Of a stretch of DNA of 64,000 bases, positions 29,390 to 38,773 are shown in pieces. Below the pieces are notes generated by a model. It was not told the origin of the DNA and made no database searches. It was given only the letters and a program-made list of their open reading frames with translations. A program made the position numbers and the translations under genes. Source of the stretch: Sinorhizobium arboris LMG 14919 (GTDB taxonomy: Bacteria; Pseudomonadota; Alphaproteobacteria; Rhizobiales; Rhizobiaceae). Positions within the stretch are counted from its first letter, which is position 1; each line of letters starts with the position of its first letter. The stretch lies in assembly GCF_000427465.1 (NCBI RefSeq), contig NZ_ATYB01000014.1:3227058-3291057 (forward strand). The letters run 5' to 3'.

Positions 29390-30211
29390 ATGCATAGGGT
29401 GAAGAGCGCAGCAGCGGGCCTTGCGGCCCTGATCTCAACCGCAATTCTTCCGGCGGCCGCCTCTGCGGCGCAATGCGGCAATGATGCCAGCGGCTTCTCC
29501 GCCTGGCTGTCGCAATTCAAGCGCGAAGCCGCCGGGAGCGGCATCAACCCTTCGGTCGTCGACCAGGCGCTCGCCAACGTCTCCTACAGCAGGGCGACGA
29601 TCCGCGCCGATCGGGGCCAGAAGAGCTTCAAGCTGTCGCTCGACCAGTTCATGCAGAAGCGCGGCGGCCAGGTGATCATTTCGCGTGGCAAGAAGCTCCG
29701 GGCACAGAATGCCAGGCTCTTCGAGAGCATCGAGCAGCGCTATGGCGTTCCCGCCGGCCCGTTGATCGCCATCTGGGGCATGGAGACCGGCTTCGGCTCG
29801 TTCATGGGCAAAGAGCACACGCTTTCCGCCGTCTCGACGCTTGCCTATGACTGCCGCCGCTCGGACTACTTCACCAATCAGCTTTACGCCGCCCTGCAGC
29901 TCGTCGCACGCGGCGACCTTAGCCCGGCCGCCCGCGGGGCGGCCCACGGCGAGATCGGCCAGACGCAATTCCTCCCGCTCAACGTTCTGAAATACGGCGT
30001 GGACGGCGACGGCAACGGCCATATCGACATGGTCCGCTCCAAGGCGGACGCACTTGCCTCGACAGCAAATTTCCTCCGCGGCCACGGGTGGCAGCCGGGC
30101 GGCGGATATCAACCGGGACAGGTCAACTTCGCTGCCATCCAGGGCTGGAACGCCGCAAGCGTATACCAGCAGGCGATCGCCATTATCGGCGCCGCAATCG
30201 ACGGCGGGTGA
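29390..30211 (+). CDS. Lytic murein transglycosylase (MltB/SLT type)
   Basis: This 273-residue exported enzyme has a signal peptide (MHRVKSAAAGLAALISTAIL then PAAASAA, cut near residue 26). The MltB-like catalytic domain has the glutamate in IAIWGMETGFGSF, TLAYDCRRSDYF and the second block AAHGEIGQTQFLPLNVLKYG. It cleaves the glycan strands of peptidoglycan with formation of 1,6-anhydro-muramic ends, in the periplasm. There is no lipobox, so it is probably soluble, like the rhizobial homologues annotated as membrane-bound transglycosylase B-like. The ribosome site is weak. It is convergent with the carbonic anhydrase gene. Confidence 0.88.
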   Translation: MHRVKSAAAGLAALISTAILPAAASAAQCGNDASGFSAWLSQFKREAAGSGINPSVVDQALANVSYSRATIRADRGQKSFKLSLDQFMQKRGGQVIISRGKKLRAQNARLFESIEQRYGVPAGPLIAIWGMETGFGSFMGKEHTLSAVSTLAYDCRRSDYFTNQLYAALQLVARGDLSPAARGAAHGEIGQTQFLPLNVLKYGVDGDGNGHIDMVRSKADALASTANFLRGHGWQPGGGYQPGQVNFAAIQGWNAASVYQQAIAIIGAAIDGG

Positions 30212-30243
30212 CGGAAAGACCCGCCGGCATAACCCGTTGCAGT

Positions 30244-30349
30244 TTGCCCTGCCCTAACCTCTTCCCGCATGCGGGGAGAGGGGGCGAGGGCGGCGCCGCG
30301 AGTTCCCTTCGCCCGCTTGCGGGAGATGCCGGCAAGCGGATGAAGAGCC
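30244..30349. repeat. RIME-like palindromic element, copy 5 (degenerate)
   Basis: A 106-bp diverged copy: TGCCCTGCCCTAACCTC, CTTCCCGCATGCGGGGAG, then GCCCGCTTGCGGGAGATGCC and GCGGATGAAGAGCC. It lies between the convergent transglycosylase and carbonic anhydrase genes. More bases differ from the other copies than in any other pair. Confidence 0.75.
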
Positions 30350-30370
30350 GAGGCATGATCAGCTTTTCAT

Positions 30371-31018
30371 TTAGGTCCCCGGCCGCACAAAATCGCCGGT
30401 CTTCGCATCCATGACCCACAGCTCGCCGGTCGAGATATCGAACCATGCGCCGTGCAGGCGCAGTTTTCCCTTCGACTCGAGAATGTTCACACACGGGAAC
30501 GTCCTCAGGTTGGCGATCGAATTGCGGATCGACACGCGCTCGAGCGCACGCTGCCGTTCCGCCTGGGTCATCACGTCGTTGCTCTGGATCTGCTCGGCGG
30601 CCGGCTTCAGGAGGTTCATCCAGCGGCCGATGAAGTCGCCGGGGGAGAGGGGTTCGGCATCCGGGTCGAGCGCCGCCTTGATGCCGCCGCAGCGCCCGTG
30701 GCCCATGACCACGATGTTGGTGACACGCAGCGACTGGACCGCGAATTCGAGCGCAGCCGAAGTCGAGTGATAGTGCCCGTCCGGTTCGTATGGCGGCATC
30801 ATATTGGCGACATTGCGCACGACGAAGAGTTCTCCCGGGCCGGCATCGAAGATCGTCTCGGGTGCGGCGCGGGAATCGCAACAGGCGATAACCATTGTCG
30901 TCGGCTTCTGGCCGCTCTCGGCGAGCGTCCTGTAACGCTGGTGCTGTTCGCTGAAGCGACCGCTCATGAAATTGCGGTAGCCGGTCAGGAGATGTTCCGG
31001 AAAGCCCTGTATATCCAT
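30371..31018 (-). CDS. Beta-class carbonic anhydrase
   Basis: This 215-residue zinc enzyme interconverts CO2 and bicarbonate in the cytoplasm. The zinc ligands are visible as C46 and the Asp-Arg pair in ACCDSR, and H107 with C110 in MGHGRCGG. The length is normal for the bacterial beta class. The start MDIQGFPEHLLTGY is chosen as the family's usual N-terminus; the frame runs on to 31132 with an alternative ATG (MQQERVD), neither with a strong ribosome site. It stands alone, with 195 bases to the pyridoxal kinase gene. Bicarbonate supply for carboxylases is the usual role. Confidence 0.92.
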   Translation of the reverse strand: MDIQGFPEHLLTGYRNFMSGRFSEQHQRYRTLAESGQKPTTMVIACCDSRAAPETIFDAGPGELFVVRNVANMMPPYEPDGHYHSTSAALEFAVQSLRVTNIVVMGHGRCGGIKAALDPDAEPLSPGDFIGRWMNLLKPAAEQIQSNDVMTQAERQRALERVSIRNSIANLRTFPCVNILESKGKLRLHGAWFDISTGELWVMDAKTGDFVRPGT

Positions 31019-31213
31019 CGGTAACCCCGTGTCATCCACTCGTTCCTGCTGCATCGTCCCTGGTGCTCGTGTCTTTAATCGGGATTCAATGAAACATGCG
31101 GGTAGCGCGACTTGCGCACGCCAGGGAAGCATGAAGCGTCGAACTGTTACAGCGAGCTTCGCCCATCCGAAAGGGCGAAATGCGTCTATGAGGCATTTCT
31201 TCCGTATCTCACA

Positions 31214-32095
31214 CTATTTCTTCCGTGCCTGGCTCGGATGGATGAGGTGGCGCATCTGCACCATTGCCATCGGCGTCGCCAAGCTCGATGCATCCTGTTC
31301 GAGCGTCAGTTCGTCGGAGTCGCGCTTGCGGCTTCGTGCGATGATCTCGTAGACGCTGGCGGTCGCCATCTGCAGGGCGCGTTCCTCCGGGAGCCCTTCC
31401 AGGAGACGCGCCAGGAGTACGGCGGCGAGCAGGTCGCCGGTGCCGTTCGGCGGATTGTCGATCAGGCGGTGTTCGGCAAGCAGCGCATGCCGTCCGGACA
31501 GATAGAGATTGCCCGTGCCGCCGCTCATCATCGGGATCGCCGATGTCACCAGCACGCGCGGCGGCCCGAGATCGACCGCGGCGTCGAGAATGGTCGCATT
31601 CGTCTCGAGCGAAGCGCCTGCCAACCAGGAGAGCTCGAAGCGGTTGGGCGTCGCAAGCGTCGCAAGCGGCAGCAGCATATCACGGATGGCTGTCGCGATC
31701 TCCAAGGGGACGTAGAGGCCGCTTGCATCGCCGATGATCGGATCACACGCATAGAACAGGCCGGGATTGCGTTCGCGCAGTGCCGTCACGAGGCGGGCGA
31801 TGCCTGCCGCCTGCTCCGGCGAGCCCAGATAGCCGGAAAGGACCGCGCGCACCTCGCCGATCCATGGAGCATGGACGAGATCGTCGATGATCGACCGGAA
31901 GTCCTCGTCCGGCATGGTTACCCGCGTCGAGCGGCCGTGCCCCGGATGCCAGGGGAGCACGACCGTCGGCAGGGCCCAGACCCGGTGCCCGAGCGTTTCG
32001 AGCGCGAAGACGGCGGCCCGGTTGCCGACCGCACCGCGCACCACATGGCTCGAAATGACAATGACGGCACCAGGCGCGGCAGGCGTTTCGGACAT
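31214..32095 (-). CDS. pdxY: Pyridoxal kinase
   Basis: This 293-residue ribokinase-fold enzyme phosphorylates pyridoxal in the vitamin B6 salvage pathway. The N-terminal VISSHVVRGAVGNRAAVFAL binds the vitamin, YACDPIIGD is the PdxY/PdxK block, TPNRFELSWL follows, and the anion hole with catalytic aspartate is NPPNGTGDLLAA. The length fits PdxY. It is divergent from the glutamate dehydrogenase gene at 32376, with 280 bases between, and has no obvious operon partner. Confidence 0.9.
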   Translation of the reverse strand: MSETPAAPGAVIVISSHVVRGAVGNRAAVFALETLGHRVWALPTVVLPWHPGHGRSTRVTMPDEDFRSIIDDLVHAPWIGEVRAVLSGYLGSPEQAAGIARLVTALRERNPGLFYACDPIIGDASGLYVPLEIATAIRDMLLPLATLATPNRFELSWLAGASLETNATILDAAVDLGPPRVLVTSAIPMMSGGTGNLYLSGRHALLAEHRLIDNPPNGTGDLLAAVLLARLLEGLPEERALQMATASVYEIIARSRKRDSDELTLEQDASSLATPMAMVQMRHLIHPSQARKK

Positions 32096-32339
32096 CGGGA
32101 GATCCCATCTTCGATTCGCAGTGTGATCGCCTGCCCCTCACGGCCTGTCAACAGGCGCCTTGCGAGAGCGCGCGACACGAACGTCGGCGTTTTCGTTCGT
32201 TTTTGCCGTTTTTCGGGAAATTTTTGCAAAAATACCTTCGATTTAAATGGATTTAGGTCGAATCCACGTGTTTTTCTCCAGAATCCGGCTCCATTTTGCC
32301 GAAATCCATCATAAAAACGGTCGCCATTGGTCATGGTTC

Positions 32340-32357
32340 TGATAGGTTCATCTATCA
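32340..32357. promoter_or_regulatory. Inverted repeat upstream of the glutamate dehydrogenase gene
   Basis: TGATAG-GTTCAT-CTATCA is a 6-bp perfect dyad with a 6-base spacer, 19 bases before the chosen start codon. An operator or an mRNA hairpin overlapping the ribosome site is possible. No protein is known to me for it. Confidence 0.3.
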
Positions 32358-32375
32358 TGAGTGGAGAGCGGTTTC

Positions 32376-35300
32376 ATGGGCGTGAAGTATAATCCGAAGC
32401 GGGATCGGCACATCGATGCAGCCCGGGCGGCAGGGTCCAGATTCGGGGCCGAGACACTGCCACCGGAAATCCTCTTCGGCGGCGCGAGCAACGACGATCT
32501 TGACCGTTACACGCCTGAGATGTTGGCGCTGACCGCTGCCCACGCGCGCAGCGAACTCGCGCGCTGGGACGGCGGAAAACCGAGAGTGTCGGTGGAGACG
32601 GTAGCCGGGGTTGCGCCGGGCGGTATGGAAGTTTCCATCATCGCGATCACCGAACGCAACATGCCCTTCCTCTACGATTCGGTGATGGGGGAGGTGACCA
32701 GTACCCACCGCGACATCCACCTGGCAATCCACCCCATCCTGGTGATGGAGCCCGGCAAGGCCGTAAAGCTGTTCGATCCGGAGGAGGAGAGCGCGCCCGA
32801 GCACCGCGTCAGCCACATCCAGATCCACTTGAGCAGGCTGACACCGCTCGAGGCGCGCTCGCTGAGCAAACGCATCTCGGATGTGCTGGAGCAGGTGCAC
32901 CAGGCCGTACACGACTGGCCCGCAATGACCGCTCTGCTCGACCAGGCAATGCGGGAGCTCGAAGACTACAACGCGTCCCGCAAGAAGAGCGACCGCGACG
33001 AGGCGCTGGCGTTCCTTCGCTGGCTAAGGGACAACAACTTCACCTTCCTCGGCATGCGGGAATACACCTATTCCGGCAAGGGCGAGCAGGCAACCGTCGA
33101 GCGCGGAAAGGGCAGGGGCCTCGGCATCCTGTCCAATCCGGACGTGCGGGTCCTGCGCCAGGGCAAGGATGCGGTACTGACGACGCCGGAAATCCTCGCT
33201 TTCCTCGAGGGACCCGATTTCCTGATCGTCACCAAGGCCAATGTGAAGTCGGTCGTCCATCGGCGTGCGCATATGGACTACATCGGCATCAAGCGCTTCG
33301 ACCCCTCCGGCAACGTCATCGGCGAGCTGCGGATCGTCGGTCTGTTCACCTCGACGGCTTACACGCGGCAGGCATCGGAGATCCCGCTGCTCAGGCACAA
33401 GATCGAGAAGATCATCGATCATTTCGGCTACGATCCGCAGAGCCACTCCGGCAAGACGCTGGCGAACACGCTGGAAGCCTATCCGCGCGACGATCTCTTC
33501 CAGATCGACATCGGGCTGCTCGCCGCCTTCTGCGAACAGATAAACGAGCTCGGCGACCGGCCGAGGGTGCGGGTGCTGCCGCGCATCGACCATTTCGACC
33601 GCTTCGTTTCGGTCATCGTGTTCGTGCCGCGCGAACAGTACGATTCCGATGTTCGCGAGAAGATCGGAGATTATCTGAAGACGGTCTATGACGGCCGCGT
33701 CTCGGCCTATTACCCGGCCTTCCCCGAGGGCGGGCTTGCGCGCGTCCACTTCATCATCGGACGGTCGGGCGGCAAGACGCCACGGGTCCCGCAGGCCAAG
33801 CTGGAAGAGGCGGTCCGCGCCATCGTTACCCGCTGGATCGACCGGTTCAACCTGCTCGCCCGCAAGGAGGGCACGGAGATTTCGGTCGGTGAGGCCTATC
33901 AGGCGGCCTTCACACCCGCGGAAGCCTATGCCGACCTTGGAGACATCGCCGCCTGCAGGGCCGACGACCCGATTCGCATCTCCTTCTATCACCGGCACCG
34001 GGAGAGGCCGGACACGCTGGAACTGAAGATCTTCCACGCCGACACGCCCGTGTCGCTGTCGCGCCGCGTGCCGCTTCTCGAAAATCTCGGCTTCCGCGTC
34101 ATCAGCGAGCAAACCTACGACATCGGCGTCCACGTCCATGGGAATGAACCCTGCGAGGTCGTCCTCCACGACATGGAACTGATCCACCGCGACGGGCACG
34201 CGCTCAACCTCGCCAAGATCGGTCCGGCTCTGGAGGAAGCCTTCCTCGCAGCCTGGAACGGCACCACGGAGGACGACAACTTCAACCGGCTCGTGCTGCT
34301 TGCCGGGCTGACCGCCCGCCAGGTCACGGTGCTGCGCGCCTATGCGCGCTATCTGCGCCAGGCCGGCATCACCTATTCCCAGGGTTATATCGCCGATACG
34401 CTGAACAAATACCCGGCGATCGCCGCCGACATCTTCCGCCTCTTCTCCACGCAGATGGATCCGGCGATGGAGGTGAAAGCGCGAACGAAGAAACGTAATG
34501 CCTTGCTGGCGGGGATCGAGGAGGCGCTGGCGGCCGTGCCGAGCCTCGACGAGGACCGAATCCTGCGCCGCTACGTCAACGCGGTCCAGTCGACGCTCCG
34601 GACGAACTATTTCCAGAAGGACACCGAGGGCGGGCCCCGCGCGGTTCTCGCCTTCAAGCTCGATCCGAAGCAACTCGAAGGCTTACCGGAGCCGCGGCCT
34701 TTCCGCGAGATTTTCGTCTACGGCACCGAAGTGGAAGGCGTCCACTTGCGTTTCGGCAAGGTGGCGCGCGGCGGACTTCGGTGGTCCGACCGGGCCCAGG
34801 ACTACCGGACCGAGGTGCTCGGTCTCGTGAAGGCGCAGCAAGTGAAAAACGCCGTCATCGTTCCGGTGGGCGCCAAAGGCGGCTTCTATCCGAAGCAGCT
34901 GCCCGCTGGCGGCAGCCGCGACGAGATCTTCAAGGCGGGAACCGAAGCGTACAAGACCTTTATCCGGACGCTTCTCTCCGTCACCGACAATATCGTCGGC
35001 CAGGAGGTCGTGCCGCCTGAGGACACGCTGCGGCTTGACGGCGACGACCCCTATTTCGTCGTCGCTGCCGACAAGGGAACGGCAACCTTCTCTGACACGG
35101 CGAACGCGCTCGCCCAGGAAGCGGACTTCTGGCTGGACGACGCCTTCGCTTCAGGCGGTTCCGCCGGCTACGACCACAAGAAGATGGGGATTACCGCCCG
35201 CGGCGCATGGGAGGCCGTCAAGCGTCACTTCCGCGAAATGGACATCGACATCCAGACGACACCCTTCTCGGTCGCCGGCGTCGGCGACATGTCGGGCGAC

Positions 35301-37163
35301 GTCTTCGGCAACGGCATGCTGCTGTCGGAGAAGATCCGGCTGATCGCGGCCTTCGATCACCGGGACATCTTCATCGATCCGAATCCGGATATCGATCTCT
35401 CCTTCGCCGAACGCCAACGAATGTTCGCGCTGCCGCGCTCCAGCTGGCAGGATTACGACCGCAAGGCGCTCTCGCCCGGTGCGATGATCATCTCACGTTC
35501 GGAAAAGCTGGTGACGCTCACTCCGGAAGCGATGGCGGCTATCGGCATGGACAGGCCGAAGGCGACGCCTTTCGAGATCATGAGCGCCATTCTGAAGAGC
35601 CCGGTCGACCTCCTCTGGTTCGGCGGCATCGGCACCTATGTGCGCGGCAGCAGCGAGACCGATGCGGAAGTCGGCGACCGCGCCAACGACCCGATCCGCG
35701 TCGCTGCCGAGGAAGTGAGGGCGCGCGTGATCGGCGAAGGCGCCAATCTCGGCGTCACCCAGAAGGGCCGCATCGGCTGCTCGCTCAACGGCGGGCGTTG
35801 CAACTCCGACGCCATCGACAATTCGGCCGGCGTCAATTCCTCCGACGTCGAGGTCAACATCAAGATCGCACTTGCCTCGGCCATGCGCGACGGTCGCCTC
35901 ACACGGCCGAAGCGCAACACGCTTCTGGCGTCGATGACGGACGAAGTGGGCCATCTCGTGCTGCGCAACAACTATCAGCAGTCGCTGGCGATCTCGCTCA
36001 CCGAAATGCTGGGCGTAGCCAACCGCACGCCCCTGGCACGGCTGATGGCGCGGCTTGAGGCCGATGGCCACCTCAATCGCAAGGTCGAAACCCTGCCGAC
36101 CGATCAGGCGATGAGCGAGCGCTATCAGGCGGGCAGGCCGCTGACCCGCCCGGAGATCGGCGTGCTCCTCTCCTATGCGAAACTGGTGCTCTTCGACGAA
36201 CTGATCGTCAGCGAGCTCCCGGACGACCCCTATTTCACGACGACGCTGGAGCGCTATTTCCCGGCAAAGATGCGCAAGACCTATGCGGGCGACATTCACG
36301 GGCACCGGCTGCGCCGCGAGATCATCGCCACCGTGCTCGTCAACGAAACGATAAACCGCGGCGGGCCTGCTTTCGTTTCGACCCTGACGGACGCCACCGG
36401 ATTCCTCTCCGCCGATGTCGTAAAGGCGGCGGTCCTGGCGCTGGACGGCTTCGACCTGCCGCGCATCTACGGCGAGATCGATGCGCTCGACAACAGGATC
36501 AGCGGCGCAATCCAGAACAGGCTCTATCAGGAGGTGGGGCGGATCTTTGCGCTCGTCGCGGAAAGGGCGCTGCGCACCCGCGCCTCCGAAGGCTCCGTTG
36601 CCGAGGCGGTTGCGCGGCTTCGCGACGGTCTGCAGAAGCTGCGGGCCACCATGCGGGCGGCAATCTCCAGGGAGGGTGCGGAGGAAGCACGCCTCAGGGC
36701 CGCGGGTTTCATCGAAAATGGCGTGCCGGCAAAACTTGCCGAGGAGATCGCCGAACTGTCGCTCATGACGCTGGTGCCCGAGATCATGCAGATCGCTACG
36801 GTGACCGGCGAGCCGCTGAACCGCACCGCCCAGGCCTATTTCACCGTCACCGAGAGCCTGAGGATCAACCGCCTGCTTGCGGCCGCCGACCGCGTCCCCG
36901 CCACCGAGCAGTTCGAGGCTATGGCCCTATCGCGGGCCGTAGGCGATATCGGTACCGCTCGCCGCGATATCACGATCGCGGCGCTGGTCGAGCACAAGGA
37001 CGATCGAAACCCCGTTCTCGCATGGCAGGATCGCGATCGCCAACGCGTCGCGAGCGTTGGCGATCAGCTGAGGCTCCTGACCGAAAAGGGCGAAACGACG
37101 CTCGCCAAGATCACCGTCGCAGCCGGTCTCCTCAGCGACCTTGCACGCGGCTGGACGAAATGA
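32376..37163 (+). CDS. NAD-specific glutamate dehydrogenase, large (GDH-180 type)
   Basis: This 1,595-residue enzyme converts glutamate to 2-oxoglutarate and ammonia with NAD. It belongs to the very large class with a long N-terminal regulatory part (about 1-720, with ACT-like regions), a catalytic dehydrogenase core and a helical C-terminus. In the core, KNAVIVPVGAKGGFYPK (about residues 824-840) is the substrate-binding lysine region, and GEGANLGVTQKGRI (about 1121) belongs to the nucleotide fold. The ATG at 32376 has GGAGAG ahead of it; the frame begins at a GTG five codons earlier. The family is often called GdhB/GDH2; the symbol is left blank. It is divergent from pdxY and closed by a strong hairpin. 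Confidence 0.95.
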   Translation: MGVKYNPKRDRHIDAARAAGSRFGAETLPPEILFGGASNDDLDRYTPEMLALTAAHARSELARWDGGKPRVSVETVAGVAPGGMEVSIIAITERNMPFLYDSVMGEVTSTHRDIHLAIHPILVMEPGKAVKLFDPEEESAPEHRVSHIQIHLSRLTPLEARSLSKRISDVLEQVHQAVHDWPAMTALLDQAMRELEDYNASRKKSDRDEALAFLRWLRDNNFTFLGMREYTYSGKGEQATVERGKGRGLGILSNPDVRVLRQGKDAVLTTPEILAFLEGPDFLIVTKANVKSVVHRRAHMDYIGIKRFDPSGNVIGELRIVGLFTSTAYTRQASEIPLLRHKIEKIIDHFGYDPQSHSGKTLANTLEAYPRDDLFQIDIGLLAAFCEQINELGDRPRVRVLPRIDHFDRFVSVIVFVPREQYDSDVREKIGDYLKTVYDGRVSAYYPAFPEGGLARVHFIIGRSGGKTPRVPQAKLEEAVRAIVTRWIDRFNLLARKEGTEISVGEAYQAAFTPAEAYADLGDIAACRADDPIRISFYHRHRERPDTLELKIFHADTPVSLSRRVPLLENLGFRVISEQTYDIGVHVHGNEPCEVVLHDMELIHRDGHALNLAKIGPALEEAFLAAWNGTTEDDNFNRLVLLAGLTARQVTVLRAYARYLRQAGITYSQGYIADTLNKYPAIAADIFRLFSTQMDPAMEVKARTKKRNALLAGIEEALAAVPSLDEDRILRRYVNAVQSTLRTNYFQKDTEGGPRAVLAFKLDPKQLEGLPEPRPFREIFVYGTEVEGVHLRFGKVARGGLRWSDRAQDYRTEVLGLVKAQQVKNAVIVPVGAKGGFYPKQLPAGGSRDEIFKAGTEAYKTFIRTLLSVTDNIVGQEVVPPEDTLRLDGDDPYFVVAADKGTATFSDTANALAQEADFWLDDAFASGGSAGYDHKKMGITARGAWEAVKRHFREMDIDIQTTPFSVAGVGDMSGDVFGNGMLLSEKIRLIAAFDHRDIFIDPNPDIDLSFAERQRMFALPRSSWQDYDRKALSPGAMIISRSEKLVTLTPEAMAAIGMDRPKATPFEIMSAILKSPVDLLWFGGIGTYVRGSSETDAEVGDRANDPIRVAAEEVRARVIGEGANLGVTQKGRIGCSLNGGRCNSDAIDNSAGVNSSDVEVNIKIALASAMRDGRLTRPKRNTLLASMTDEVGHLVLRNNYQQSLAISLTEMLGVANRTPLARLMARLEADGHLNRKVETLPTDQAMSERYQAGRPLTRPEIGVLLSYAKLVLFDELIVSELPDDPYFTTTLERYFPAKMRKTYAGDIHGHRLRREIIATVLVNETINRGGPAFVSTLTDATGFLSADVVKAAVLALDGFDLPRIYGEIDALDNRISGAIQNRLYQEVGRIFALVAERALRTRASEGSVAEAVARLRDGLQKLRATMRAAISREGAEEARLRAAGFIENGVPAKLAEEIAELSLMTLVPEIMQIATVTGEPLNRTAQAYFTVTESLRINRLLAAADRVPATEQFEAMALSRAVGDIGTARRDITIAALVEHKDDRNPVLAWQDRDRQRVASVGDQLRLLTEKGETTLAKITVAAGLLSDLARGWTK

Positions 37164-37229
37164 CACAGTCGCTTCGGCCGTAGCTCGCCGGAGGACCCGA
37201 TTCCGCCTTCCGGTTGAAGTTTGTCTTCA

Positions 37230-37268
37230 TTGCCCTGCCAGCCGTCACCGATACGGCGGGCAGGGCAA
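37230..37268 (+). terminator. Hairpin terminator between glutamate dehydrogenase and MFS genes
   Basis: The outer stem TTGCCCTGCC/GGCAGGGCAA (10 bp) and inner stem GCCGT/ACGGC (5 bp) are joined by single bulges and a 7-base loop. It lies 67 bases after the dehydrogenase stop. It argues against the longer MFS reading frame that starts at 37214. Confidence 0.65.
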
Positions 37269-37285
37269 ATGCCGGGAGGGATGGA

Positions 37286-38677
37286 GTGGATATCGCGGCT
37301 GGTCGAATGGAGGAGCGGCCTGGGACCTCGCGTCTCGGCATTGCCGGCTGGATGCTTTTCGACTGGGCCGCGCAACCCTTCTTCACCGTCATCACCACCT
37401 TCATCTTCGCTCCCTACTTCGTTTCCCGGCTAACGGCCGATCCTGCTCATGGGCAGACGGTCTGGGGCTACACGCTGACCGCGGCGGGGATCGCGATCGC
37501 CCTGCTTTCGCCGGTCCTGGGCGCCATTGCCGATGCGACCGGCCCGCGAAAACCGTGGATCGCCTTTTTCGCCGGCGTGAAGGTCCTTTCACTCGCCCTG
37601 CTCTGGTATGCGGCGCCTGGCTCGCCCCTGATCTACACGGCTGTTCTTCTGGCGCTGGCGACGGTGGCCGCCGAATTCTCCATCGTCTTCAACGATTCGA
37701 TGATGACGCGGCTCGTGAGCGAAAAGGACGTGGGACGCATCTCGAACATCGCCTGGGGGCTCGGCTATCTCGGCGGTATGATCGTGCTGATCGCCGTGGT
37801 CGCGCTGATTGCCGGGAGCCCGCAGACCGGCAAGACGGCGGTCGGGCTCGATCCCCTGTTCGGGCTCGACCCGGGAAAGGGCGAAGACGCCCGCATCACC
37901 GGCCCCATCGCTGCCGCCTGGTATCTCGTTTTCGTTCTGCCCATGTTCCTCTTCACGCCGGATGCAACCAGGGCAACGACGTCGCTGGCCAAGGCAACCG
38001 CGCATGGCCTGGAGGAGCTGAAGGGCACGTTCGCCGAACTGAAGGCCAGGGCCGGCATATTGCGGTTCCTGATCGCCCGGATGATCTATCAGGACGGCGT
38101 CAACGGGCTTCTCGCGCTCGGCGGCACCTTCGCCGCCGGCATGTTCGGGTGGCAGACGATGGAGCTCGGCATCTACGGCATCATCCTGAATGTGGTGGCC
38201 ATCTTCGGCTGCCTCTACGCCAGCAGGCTCGACACGCGGCTCGGTTCGAAGGCGATCGTGGTCGCGAGCCTCGTATCATTGATGCTCGCGACCATCGGCA
38301 TCGTCTCGACCGGTCCCGGCTTCACGCTGTTCGGGCTTGTCCCGCTTCCTGTCACGGATTCGGGCGGCCTCTTCGGCACCGCGGCCGAAAAGGCCTATAT
38401 CCTCTACGGTCTGCTGGTCGGCGTCGCCTTCGGGCCGGTCCAGGCCTCGTCGCGGTCCTACCTCGCGCGCAGCATCGCGCCTGACGAGGCAGGGCGTTAC
38501 TTCGGCCTTTACGCCCTTTCCGGCCGCGCCACCTCGTTCCTGGCTCCCGCTTCGGTGGCGACCATCACGCTGATGACCGGATCGGCCCGGATCGGCATGA
38601 TGGCGCTGGCTGCCTTTCTCGCCGTCGGTCTCGTCATTCTGCTGCGCACCCCCTATCCGGCGCACCGGCCAGCATGA
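37286..38677 (+). CDS. MFS transporter, UMF1/Atg22-like
   Basis: This is a 12-helix membrane protein of about 463 residues. The N-terminal block [20 protein letters not shown] with the FDWA motif is typical of the UMF1 family (bacterial relatives of yeast vacuolar effluxer Atg22). [21 protein letters not shown] and [20 protein letters not shown] follow. Family members are thought to export amino acids or similar solutes; the bacterial substrate is unknown. GTG at 37286 ([13 protein letters not shown]) is preferred because GGAGGG precedes it by about five bases. ATG at 37307 lacks a ribosome site, and the longer start at 37214 would run through the terminator hairpin. It is convergent with purH. 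Confidence 0.85.
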   Translation: MDIAAGRMEERPGTSRLGIAGWMLFDWAAQPFFTVITTFIFAPYFVSRLTADPAHGQTVWGYTLTAAGIAIALLSPVLGAIADATGPRKPWIAFFAGVKVLSLALLWYAAPGSPLIYTAVLLALATVAAEFSIVFNDSMMTRLVSEKDVGRISNIAWGLGYLGGMIVLIAVVALIAGSPQTGKTAVGLDPLFGLDPGKGEDARITGPIAAAWYLVFVLPMFLFTPDATRATTSLAKATAHGLEELKGTFAELKARAGILRFLIARMIYQDGVNGLLALGGTFAAGMFGWQTMELGIYGIILNVVAIFGCLYASRLDTRLGSKAIVVASLVSLMLATIGIVSTGPGFTLFGLVPLPVTDSGGLFGTAAEKAYILYGLLVGVAFGPVQASSRSYLARSIAPDEAGRYFGLYALSGRATSFLAPASVATITLMTGSARIGMMALAAFLAVGLVILLRTPYPAHRPA

Positions 38678-38773
38678 GGCCGGCGAGCAGGAGAGGAGCT
38701 TACCGCTTCCGTCGGAAGTACGTTGCGGCAGGCGTTCCCTCTGGCCTGTTTCCAACGGAAACGCCCGCGCCCA

